Part shown: positions 19,624 to 27,389 of the stretch, piece by piece
Layout of the letters: each line of letters starts with the position of its first letter
Position numbering within the stretch: the first letter of the stretch is position 1
Assembly (NCBI GenBank): GCA_938084835.1
Contig: CALKER010000017.1
Location: 1-64,000 of the forward strand
Source of the DNA: an uncultured Thermoguttaceae bacterium
GTDB taxonomy: Bacteria; Planctomycetota; Planctomycetia; Pirellulales; Thermoguttaceae
Length of the DNA stretch: 64,000 bases
Reading direction: 5' to 3'
Program-made: the position numbers and the translations under genes
Notes under the pieces: model-generated
Told to the model about the DNA's origin: nothing
Databases searched by the model: none
What the model saw: only the letters and a program-made list of their open reading frames with translations

Positions 19624-20598
19624 ATGAAAACCATCCGACAAATCCGCACAGAGCTTCACCGCCCGGACTTATTTCAAGCCGTCCTCACGCTGACATTGGG
19701 GTTAGGCCTCGGTTATGTCTTCTGGAGCTTTGGCATAGAATCTGTAAGAGGGGAGGGAAGTGAAACAGTTCCCAATTTTTCGGCCTTAGACCGTTCCCTC
19801 GACGAGGTTGGAATCGAGTCGCAGAAAACGGGCTTCCCTCAAAGCGAGGCCCCTGCCGCCCATGAGGGTCCCATCCCAACGCACAATCTGTGGAACATCA
19901 TCCGCGAGGGTGGGCCACTGATGCTCCCTATTGGAATATGCTCTCTCGTGCTCGTAGCTGTGGTGCTTGAGCGCATGGCGATGCTTCGCCGTTCCCGGGT
20001 CATTCCCCGCCCTTTTAGTCAACGATTTCTTCAGCGTCTGCGCCTTGGGGAACTAAGCTATCAGGAAGCTTTGGAAATCTGCCGGCAAAACGGAAGTCCT
20101 GTAGCCATCGTCTTCGCCGGGGCATTGCGAAAATGGGGTAGACCTACGGTTGAAATCGAACAAGGCGTGCTTGATGCCGGCGAAAGGGCCGCCGCCGAGC
20201 TTCGCCGGAACCTGCGGATCCTCAATGGGGTTGCTACCGTTAGCCCCTTGCTAGGCTTACTAGGAACGGTCTTGGGAATGATCCATGCATTCAACGCGGT
20301 GGCGACGGCTGATGCCCTCGGGCGACCCGAGTTGTTGGCAAAAGGAATTAGCCAGGCGCTGTTGACAACCGCCGCCGGACTGACTGTTGCCATCCCGGCA
20401 CTCCTCGCCTACCTCTACTTTGTTGGTCGATGCGAGAGGCTTCTTGCCGAAATCGACACTTTGGCTCAAGAGGTCATCTCCATAATTGCCTTGGAAGCTC
20501 CTTCCACCCCCAATGAAAAAGGAAAGAAAAATCGCACGAAAAAGCCCTTGGCGCCACACGAGGAGATACACGAGACGCCCGCGCCCCGGACTGTGTAG
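19624..20598 (+). CDS. exbB: ExbB/TolQ/MotA-family proton channel protein
   Basis: The 324-residue protein has the ExbB core. Transmembrane segments lie at about 97-117, 203-222 and 243-266, with the family landmarks SPLLGLLGTVLGMIHAF (207-223) and ISQALLTTAAGLTVAIPAL (242-260). With ExbD it uses the proton gradient to drive a TonB-type protein. An extra N-terminal segment (about 17-35 hydrophobic, then a 55-residue polar linker) makes it longer than classical ExbB (about 240 residues). GGAG upstream of ATG 19624 supports the start. It lies between the TPR gene and exbD. The C-terminal 30 residues are Lys/Pro-rich and unstructured. Confidence 0.92.
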   Translation: MKTIRQIRTELHRPDLFQAVLTLTLGLGLGYVFWSFGIESVRGEGSETVPNFSALDRSLDEVGIESQKTGFPQSEAPAAHEGPIPTHNLWNIIREGGPLMLPIGICSLVLVAVVLERMAMLRRSRVIPRPFSQRFLQRLRLGELSYQEALEICRQNGSPVAIVFAGALRKWGRPTVEIEQGVLDAGERAAAELRRNLRILNGVATVSPLLGLLGTVLGMIHAFNAVATADALGRPELLAKGISQALLTTAAGLTVAIPALLAYLYFVGRCERLLAEIDTLAQEVISIIALEAPSTPNEKGKKNRTKKPLAPHEEIHETPAPRTV

Positions 20599-20831
20599 GA
20601 TGAATTAACATGAACCCCGGCTCAAGCAACCCAGCCTTTAGAATCCAATCCAGTTTTCCCAAGTTGAATGTCAACGGCAAAAACTAATATTCTGGCGGCA
20701 GCCCCAGTGCCCAAGTTCTTAAGGCTCTTGGAAAAACCCTTACCGCAGGCCCTATGACTTAACGAGCCCTACCCTCCCACTTGGTGCCAGTGTCAACGAC
20801 TTACTGTCACTCAGGTTATCGGACGACGGAA

Positions 20832-21260
20832 ATGTTAACGCGACACATCACGGAAGATGTTCCTACCCTCAACCTGACCCCAATGATCGACGTTGTTTTC
20901 TTGCTCATTATTTTCTTTATGCTGGGGACAAAGTTCACTGAAATCGAGCGAAAACTCGAGCTAAAAATTCCAGAAGTAACACACCAAGACTCTCTTGTCC
21001 GTCCACCTGAACCAAAGGTGATAAGCGTTTATCGCGACGGCACGATTGTCTTTGAGCGACAACCGGTGACACTCCAGGAGCTGCGCGATGAGCTTCGGAC
21101 ACTTCGCGCCGAGTTTCCCAAGGTTCCGGTACTTATCCGTGGCGATGTGGATACACGCTTTCAGAAGATTGCCGAGGTCTTAAGTACCTGCAAGGAGGCT
21201 CAAATAATAAACGTTGCCGTGGCCGTGCGTCCTAAAGCCGAAGAAACCCAAACGCGTTAG
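20832..21260 (+). CDS. exbD: ExbD/TolR-family protein
   Basis: The 142-residue protein has the ExbD layout: a short cytoplasmic start, one transmembrane helix containing the proton-path Asp20 (LTPMIDVVFLLIIFFML), and a periplasmic domain with VLIRGDVDTRFQKIAEVLSTCKEA, typical of the family. It pairs with the ExbB encoded 233 bp upstream. ATG 20832 is chosen because it places the helix at the usual distance from the N-terminus; the frame extends to 20781 but gives an atypical leader. The next gene starts 21 bp after its stop, so those two are surely co-transcribed. Confidence 0.92.
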   Translation: MLTRHITEDVPTLNLTPMIDVVFLLIIFFMLGTKFTEIERKLELKIPEVTHQDSLVRPPEPKVISVYRDGTIVFERQPVTLQELRDELRTLRAEFPKVPVLIRGDVDTRFQKIAEVLSTCKEAQIINVAVAVRPKAEETQTR

Positions 21261-21281
21261 CTCGGGGTGTGTGCATAATTT

Positions 21282-23570
21282 ATGATAGCCAGCCTGTTAG
21301 AAAAATTCTCTGCCCGGCCACTTGGTCCCGGGCAACTCTTTGCGGGCCTTATTCTGGGAGTGCTCGTTCTGAGCGTTGCCCTTTGGGCCCTGTTTTCGCC
21401 CCGATGGGAAAGCCGACGGGCTCTTTCCAAATGCTTCGCCATGTCTTTGTGGCTCCATATCTTGCTGGCTGGTCTTGCAACAACCGTTAATATCGTCGTG
21501 CCAATGCCTAGAGAATTCCCGCTGGAAAAAGCCATCGAAATAAGTCTCGTGGACACGCAGCCGGAGGAGACTCATCCGCCGAAGTTGTCGGGCCAACAAC
21601 TCGGGGAGATTGTTCCCACGATGCTCCCCCTGCACGACATGCCCACTAAGTCCACCACTGCTTTAGAACTTCCAAGGCCAGAGGTGGCGGCGTTTTCCCC
21701 GGCAGGAACAATGCCCAGAAATCTCATTAGCCCGATTTCCCCGAGCTTTAACCCCATGCCGTATTCCGGACCCCTTATTCCTCAGGAGGCAGGACCGCAA
21801 GACTCTCAGTGGGAAGACAGGTCCGAGTCCTCCGATCCAGCGTGGCCTTCGGAGCCCGAGAATCTAGAGCTGGTCCCAGCGTACGAAGAATTGGAAGGGC
21901 ATTTGGAGCCGCCAAGTGAGAACATGCAGCTTGAACAACCCGAACGGCCGATCACCTCAATTTTGCTTGCCCAAGTCCCGGGAGAGCGGGCTCGAGCCTC
22001 CCCAGTGAGTTCGGAAGTGGACTTCTCCATGTCAAGCAGGGAATCACCCCGGCTTCCATCAAAAGGCCGAACCCAGTTTCCCCTTGATCAACAGCCGGAG
22101 GGGCTCCCGCTGTCCGTCGTGGAGGAGGTAATTCGCTCGGCTGCTGGCCCAGCAGTGGACGAGGAAGAGTTAGCCTCGCTTAACGATCAGGCGCCTTCGC
22201 CCGTCTACGACGACGTCCCTTTCCCAAACTCCCACGATGACCCCCTCATTTCTGTGACACCGGAACCGAACTCAGGCCTGCGGACCCGGCGGGTACCCGG
22301 TCCTTCCCAGCGCGAGGCTTTGCTTGAAGTAACTGTTCCCCATGACGGCACGCGGGAGCGACCCCTCTTGCCGGAGAAAACCCTTGACCAGTCCCAATTA
22401 TCCCGGAACGAATTAATCCCGTGGTGGAGCGCGCCGCGAGGCGGAGAAGCTTGGGAGGTCCCTGCTCCGTACCGATGGCGAATCGCACCGAACCGCCAGG
22501 CGTTGGCAAGAGCCAGGGGTGCCACCCCGGCCACCGATCTCGCGGTTGACAGAGGCCTTCAATGGCTTGCACGCAATCAGGATCCAGAGGGCCGATGGAA
22601 CCCCGGACGCCACGAGGCGGGAATCGAGCGTTTCGTCCAAGGGCGAGACCGACAAGGCACGGGCAAAGACGCGGATACCGCGATTACCGGCTTAGCGCTC
22701 CTTGCCTTTCTCGGGGCCGGATATACACATCACGACGGACCATATCAGGAGCCGATACACCGCGGGCTTGAGTTTTTGATTCGCTCTCAAACGCCTGACG
22801 GAAGCCTTGCCGGCAATGCTGGCTACTTTTCGGCCATGTACTGTCACGCCATAGCCTTGTTGGCACTCAGCGAAGCCTACGCACTTACCGGCAGTCCCGA
22901 ACTCCGGGAACCCATTGCCCGCGGTGCCGCATTTTCCATCAGAGCCCAAGATCCCCACAGTGGAGGCTGGCGATATCGACCTGGTGACCCCGGTGACACA
23001 AGCCTGTTTGGATGGCATCTTCTCGCCCTGAAAAGCGCCGAGTTTGGGGGCCTTCGAATCCCACCCCTGGTGTACGAGCGGGCCAGGATGTTTCTCGCCT
23101 CGGTGAGCACTGGTAGGGCCTCGGGACTTGCCGCGTACCGGCCCACGGAACGGCCCTCTCCTGCAATGACTGCCGAAGCCTTGGCATGCCGGCTTTTCCT
23201 CGCACCACCCCTGAGCGAAACGTCGGTTCACGAAGGCGTACAGTACATTCTTCAAAACCTGCCCGGCAGTGGACCTCCCAACTTTTACTATTGGTACTAT
23301 GCTACGATTGCATTGGCCCAGGTAGGCGGCACTCCGTGGGACACCTGGAACCGGGCACTTCGGGACACCTTGATCGGCATGCAGCGCCGAGACAAGCCTT
23401 GGGAAGGAAGCTGGGATCCAAGTTGCGTCTGGGGTGGCTACGGAGGACGAGTTTACACCACGGCCCTGGCAATTCTCTGCCTTGAAGCTTACTATCGGTA
23501 CTTACCTCTCCTTCAGCACGAGCCCGAACGGAACACTCACACCTACGAAGGCTCCCCTAATAAGGAGTAG
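21282..23570 (+). CDS. TonB-like anchor fused to squalene-cyclase-like domain
   Basis: The 762-residue protein has three parts. First, two hydrophobic helices (about 18-38 and 52-74); the second contains Ser55-x3-His59 (SLWLHILLAG), the motif that in TonB contacts ExbB/ExbD, followed by a TonB-like EISLVDTQPEETHPP. Second, a linker of about 300 residues rich in Pro, Glu and Ser (95-400). Third, an alpha/alpha-toroid domain of the prenyltransferase/squalene-oxidase repeat type (about 415-745) with QW-like motifs QDPEGRW, QDPHSGGW and a Gln...GSW near 701-711. The DxDD catalytic motif of hopene cyclases appears as KDAD (462-465), so cyclase activity is doubtful. It sits directly after exbD, the usual TonB place. 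I infer a TonB-type energy transducer with an unusual distal domain. Confidence 0.8.
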   Translation: MIASLLEKFSARPLGPGQLFAGLILGVLVLSVALWALFSPRWESRRALSKCFAMSLWLHILLAGLATTVNIVVPMPREFPLEKAIEISLVDTQPEETHPPKLSGQQLGEIVPTMLPLHDMPTKSTTALELPRPEVAAFSPAGTMPRNLISPISPSFNPMPYSGPLIPQEAGPQDSQWEDRSESSDPAWPSEPENLELVPAYEELEGHLEPPSENMQLEQPERPITSILLAQVPGERARASPVSSEVDFSMSSRESPRLPSKGRTQFPLDQQPEGLPLSVVEEVIRSAAGPAVDEEELASLNDQAPSPVYDDVPFPNSHDDPLISVTPEPNSGLRTRRVPGPSQREALLEVTVPHDGTRERPLLPEKTLDQSQLSRNELIPWWSAPRGGEAWEVPAPYRWRIAPNRQALARARGATPATDLAVDRGLQWLARNQDPEGRWNPGRHEAGIERFVQGRDRQGTGKDADTAITGLALLAFLGAGYTHHDGPYQEPIHRGLEFLIRSQTPDGSLAGNAGYFSAMYCHAIALLALSEAYALTGSPELREPIARGAAFSIRAQDPHSGGWRYRPGDPGDTSLFGWHLLALKSAEFGGLRIPPLVYERARMFLASVSTGRASGLAAYRPTERPSPAMTAEALACRLFLAPPLSETSVHEGVQYILQNLPGSGPPNFYYWYYATIALAQVGGTPWDTWNRALRDTLIGMQRRDKPWEGSWDPSCVWGGYGGRVYTTALAILCLEAYYRYLPLLQHEPERNTHTYEGSPNKE

Positions 23571-23704
23571 AGTTAACGTCAAGAAGGTGATGGGGACGGC
23601 AGGCTTTATAAATTGAGGCCGTAAAGAGGCTAGCGCCCGAATTTGCCAGCTTCATGTCATTCGGTGCCGCTTTAACAACTTAAATTCACAACTCCCGCGT
23701 GAAC

Positions 23705-23761
23705 TTACCACAACACCCGAATCCGAATCGGCTAGTCCGGGACATAATGATGTTGTGGTAA
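23705..23761. repeat. 11-bp perfect inverted repeat
   Basis: TTACCACAACA (23705-23715) and TGTTGTGGTAA (23751-23761) are exact reverse complements separated by 35 bp. It lies 135-190 bp after the stop of the TonB-like gene. There is no T-run, so it is not a standard terminator. It could be the remnant ends of a very small mobile element or a protein binding site. Confidence 0.6.
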
Positions 23762-23932
23762 ATCGCGCAGTGTCCCGACTGAAGTTTCTACAATCCTGAT
23801 GCGTTGCCCAGGACAAATATCTCCGATCGCCTAATATGTCTTCCCATAAAAGGATTCCCCGGGTGTCCTGTGGAACCTTTCACAACAAATTCCAGTCGAT
23901 AGGACACTTCCCAAGAGCGGTTTGCTTCTGCG

Positions 23933-23962
23933 GCCCGATACTAGCTGCAGCCCGATACTAGC
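23933..23962. repeat. Tandem 13-bp duplication
   Basis: GCCCGATACTAGC occurs at 23933-23945 and again at 23950-23962, 17 bp apart (start to start). Confidence 0.7.
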
Positions 23963-24170
23963 AAGTTAACCCCTTCGGAGCACGGGGTATTCCTTTTTGT
24001 GATGGAAAGACAGCCACCCGGTGACTACAAAACGGCGGATCGGGAATCGAAAACGAAAATTTGTGCATCCGTTTTGGAAATATTTTAGTGGCTTATCAGG
24101 CTCAACGGCCACATCATAGTATCTTGCAAATATCTTGCAGTTCTCCTACTTATTTTTAGTGTTGTCCTGC

Positions 24171-24209
24171 AGATTTTTGGAAATCGTCTAGATTTTTTTT
24201 GGAAATCGT
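24171..24209. repeat. Tandem duplication around AGATTTTTGGAAATCGT
   Basis: AGATTTTTGGAAATCGT at 24171-24187 is repeated at 24190-24209 with three extra T in the T-run. It looks like a slippage duplication. Confidence 0.7.
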
Positions 24210-24703
24210 TACTGGCCTCCCGACCGAGGGGAAAAGATCCGGAGGGCCGAAAAAAATAGACAGGAATCCCGTGGGTAGGAATATGGACACTACGTTGACC
24301 TAGATAGTTAATATTTCCAAAGAATATATTTCAATCGAATGATTCAGTCGCCCCCCGTTAATGTCACTTCTTTTCACGCCCGCCGTTGATTCTGCTTCTC
24401 GGGGTGACGAGCCATTAAATTGGCTGGGTTAGCTGGCAATCGTTCTCCCACTCTGAAGTTGGTCGGCTCCGGTGACGCGGTCTAGGGCGGCACGACCTCA
24501 CCGGGCCCTCTAAGGTTAAATGCGATACAATCTTTTCGATGTAAGTCTTTATCTACCAACATGGCCCGAGAATTATTCTTTCTGGCCACTGTCCTCGTGG
24601 ATGGGAAAAATGCGACCTCGCTTTTAGAGTACAGATAGGACATCTCGGGAGCATAGGTAGAAAAAGAGATTTAAGAGGGATATACCAATTTGGGAAACTA
24701 GCG

Positions 24704-26056
24704 ATGCCCAGATCCAATTTTAAGCTAGCCTTCTTCTTTATGACCTTTTGTGTGATCTGCTACTTCCGAGCCTCTCCGGAAGAGCAGGTAGTAAGCTACG
24801 CCATCCAGCAAATTCGCGCGCGTTATGTGGAACCAGTTGGGACACGTCGCCTGGTAACAGGGGCTCTCGCCGGATGCGCAGCTCATCTTGACCAGTACTG
24901 CCAATACTATGACTGGCAAGCCGTGTCGCGTCTGACGGAAGAGATCGATAGGCAATTTGGTGGAATTGGGATCGAGGTAGACTTAGACCCCGAGACCAAG
25001 GAACTGGTGGTTGTCAGCCCTATCCCGGGAGGGCCTGCTCAGAAGGGGGGAATCTTAGCCGGCGATGTGATATTAGCGATTGAAGGAAAGGAGACAAAGA
25101 AGTTGACTCTTGAAGAGGCGACCAAATTGATGCGTGGACGTCCGGGCACAGAGGTTCACTTACAAATCCGACGATACAATTCCTCGGAGGTGACGGATCT
25201 TCGCCTCAGACGGGACCTGGTGAAAGTGCCGACCCTGCTCGGTGACCGCCGATTAAGCGATGGTTCCTGGGAATATTTTTTGCCTCAGCCCGAATCCCCG
25301 CGATTAGGTTACATTCGGATAAGTTCCTTCGCGCCGGAAACAGCCCAGCAGTTCGAAGAATTGGTGACTCGGCTCCTCCGCGACGGAATGGCCGGGCTCG
25401 TACTTGACCTGCGAAATGACCCTGGTGGACTTCTCGGTCCAGCCATCGACCTATGTGACCTTCTTTTGCCTTCCGGTGTGATCGCAACCACTCGCGGTCG
25501 GTGGGGAGAAGTGCGCTCCGCCTTCACGGCCTCTGGGCGGGCGAAGTTTGCAGATTTGCCCCTTGTGGTTTTGGTGAACCAAGATACAGCCAGTGCCGCC
25601 GAAATTGTTGCGGCTTGTCTTCAGGACCACAATCGGGCCGCGGTGGTAGGCCAGCGCACTTATGGAAAAGGTACTGTCCAAGAGCTTATCAGTCTTGGGG
25701 ACCGATACGGTGTGCTGAAAATTACCACAGCCACTTACTGGCGCCCAAGTAATCGCAATATCAATCGGCGTCCCGGCGCTACAGAAGACGAACCGTGGGG
25801 GGTTCAACCAAATGAAGGCCTCGAAGTGAAAATCGAAGGGGAAGATCTCGCGTTACTCAATCGGGCGCGTGCCTTGAGAGACATTGCTAACGAAGAGCTA
25901 GCTCGTCGTTGGGCACCACTGCGATTGAAACGCTCTGAAAACGACGGGAAAGGTCTCACTCTGGATGATGTGACGGATTCCCAATTGGCTAAAGCGGTGG
26001 AAGTTCTTTGTCAGCAAGTGGCGAAAAATGCCGAGAAAACCGCCGCCGTTAAGTAA
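24704..26056 (+). CDS. S41-family C-terminal processing protease
   Basis: The 450-residue protein has an N-terminal hydrophobic segment (about 6-22), a PDZ domain (about 80-165; FGGIGIEV, GGPAQKGGILAGDVILAI) and an S41 protease domain (about 200-370). The Ser-Lys dyad is visible: Ser297 in NQDTASAAEIVAACLQD and Lys322 in RTYGKGTVQE; the substrate-pocket segment DLRNDPGGLL is at 235-244. CtpA/Prc enzymes degrade or trim periplasmic proteins from the C-terminus. Length is typical. GGGA lies about 10 bases before ATG 24704. The gene appears monocistronic, with a 190-bp gap before the DUF2760 gene on the same strand. Confidence 0.93.
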   Translation: MPRSNFKLAFFFMTFCVICYFRASPEEQVVSYAIQQIRARYVEPVGTRRLVTGALAGCAAHLDQYCQYYDWQAVSRLTEEIDRQFGGIGIEVDLDPETKELVVVSPIPGGPAQKGGILAGDVILAIEGKETKKLTLEEATKLMRGRPGTEVHLQIRRYNSSEVTDLRLRRDLVKVPTLLGDRRLSDGSWEYFLPQPESPRLGYIRISSFAPETAQQFEELVTRLLRDGMAGLVLDLRNDPGGLLGPAIDLCDLLLPSGVIATTRGRWGEVRSAFTASGRAKFADLPLVVLVNQDTASAAEIVAACLQDHNRAAVVGQRTYGKGTVQELISLGDRYGVLKITTATYWRPSNRNINRRPGATEDEPWGVQPNEGLEVKIEGEDLALLNRARALRDIANEELARRWAPLRLKRSENDGKGLTLDDVTDSQLAKAVEVLCQQVAKNAEKTAAVK

Positions 26057-26242
26057 ACGATAAAAAATAAGTACAAGGAATTCCGGTGTTTATTTTAGCG
26101 GCTGTGAATTCCCAGCTTTTTCCAAACGAAATTGGATACGCCAGGTGAGGCAAAAGCCAGCCTGCAGCTGGTCACAAAATGGTTGGGTTAGCCAAAGTGA
26201 CTCGCTGACGCGTCACAAGAAATATAAGCCGTGAGGACTATC

Positions 26243-26863
26243 ATGCGACGATTGATACTTGCTCTTCGCGTGTTTTGGCTAACGTTACTTCGTCCACAGT
26301 TCGCTGCGAAGATTCGTCAAATCTTGGAACAGTCAGAGCAGGCGATGGTGGCTCCGCCTGAGCCGGAAACCCCCACCGCGGTTGAAAAACCTCGGGCTAT
26401 TCCTCCTCAAGTCACACCGCTTCCCGCCGGTCGAAACGATGCCCTGACACTCCTTTCCGTCCTGCAGCGGGAAGCACGGTTCGTGGATTTTGTAATGGAA
26501 TCCTTGGACGGCTATACGGATGCACAGATCGGCGCTGCTGTCCGCGATATCCATCGAGATTGTGCCCGCGTCATCGAGCGAATTTTCGGGCTGCGGGCGA
26601 TTATATCGGAGGCCGAGGGAAGTTTCGTCAACGTCCCAAGGGGTTATGACGCGGCACGATTTCGCGTTCTGGGCGAAATCGGCGGCTCCGAGCCCATCCG
26701 TGCCCGCGTACTTCACCGGGGTTGGGAGGCCACTCGATGTCAGCTCCCCATTTGGTCGGGCACAGCTGAAAGCACTATGATCATCGCGCCGGCAGAGCTC
26801 CAAGCGGAGGGGGCACCTCCACCGCGATTGGGCGAAGGCTACGCCCTACCCAACGACTTTTAG
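26243..26863 (+). CDS. DUF2760 domain protein
   Basis: The product of about 206 residues has a membrane-like N-terminal helix (LILALRVFWLTLL), a Pro/Glu-rich spacer (about 36-65), then a compact domain with ALTLLSVLQREARFVDFVMESLDGYTDAQIGAAVR, HRDC and a C-terminal region ending GEGYALPNDF. This matches DUF2760 as I remember it, a family usually encoded next to divergent Hsp70 genes. ATG 26243 is preceded by GTGAGGA at the right distance; GTG 26231 is the alternative. The Hsp70 gene follows after 526 bp. A role in an Hsp70 system is inferred from context only. Confidence 0.8.
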   Translation: MRRLILALRVFWLTLLRPQFAAKIRQILEQSEQAMVAPPEPETPTAVEKPRAIPPQVTPLPAGRNDALTLLSVLQREARFVDFVMESLDGYTDAQIGAAVRDIHRDCARVIERIFGLRAIISEAEGSFVNVPRGYDAARFRVLGEIGGSEPIRARVLHRGWEATRCQLPIWSGTAESTMIIAPAELQAEGAPPPRLGEGYALPNDF

Positions 26864-27389
26864 GAGAGTAAGTCGCTTCCGCCGTCAATACCTTTCATAC
26901 TCAGGCTCTCAGAGCCTTTCGTTGAGGGGAATATTTCTTCAAAAAGCAGTCACTGATGGCGCCTCTACCTGGCGGAAGATGGCTTTCGGGCGAGGCCTAA
27001 AAAACCTCCTCCATCGGGATGGCTGCCCGGATCGGAGGGGAGCCAACTGACAGTCCTGCAGACTTCCTTGGAAAGCACCACCATAAGATTGGCATAATTG
27101 AAAAGAGGCTCACCTAAGAGCTCGCTTTCCAGCCGCTTGGCGGAATACGAGAACCCCAATCTACCATGGCAACGCGCGCAACGGTGCTACCAACTATTGT
27201 GGCGGCGACTTGAATAAGCTGCCGAAAAAACCGGCAGAACCAGCGTACGCATCGTACCCAGCCGTTGTGCGGTGCCCAACACCCTACGCAAAAAAGTCAA
27301 ACTGTCGTTAGTTAAGGACGAGTCACACTTTCGTTATTAAAGGACAGTGTCATTTTCGAAGCAATCAGTGAAAAGGAAGCCGATCAAGC
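26864..27389. other. Gap between the DUF2760 and Hsp70 genes
   Basis: About 525 bases. A 64-codon frame on the minus strand (26965-27159) has no SD and no family. A pair of 15-bp direct repeats just upstream of the Hsp70 start (27305-27345) is the main feature. Confidence 0.5.
27305..27345 (+). promoter_or_regulatory. 15-bp direct repeat upstream of Hsp70
   Basis: TCGTTAGTTAAGGAC (27305-27319) and TCGTTATTAAAGGAC (27331-27345) match at 13 of 15 positions and start 26 bp apart. They end 44 bp before the Hsp70 ATG. The spacing suggests tandem operator half-sites, or activator sites next to the promoter. It is not the CIRCE heat-shock element, which is an inverted repeat. Confidence 0.5.

Larger units (their letters stand above)
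23571..24703. other. 1.1-kb A+T-richer gap with micro-repeats
   Basis: No credible gene is visible. By eye the stretch is richer in A and T than the flanking genes and holds an 11-bp inverted repeat (23705-23761) and several short tandem duplications (23933-23962, 24171-24209, and TATCTTGCA twice at about 24121-24139). The promoter of the S41 protease should be at its right end. Confidence 0.5.

Noticed and set aside
22500..23570. Functional squalene-hopene cyclase
   Set aside because: The DxDD proton-donor motif is replaced by KDAD, and the domain is attached to a TonB-like anchor and linker, so catalysis is not supported.
27300..27389. CIRCE heat-shock operator upstream of Hsp70
   Set aside because: The consensus TTAGCACTC-N9-GAGTGCTAA is absent; the repeats there are direct, not inverted.
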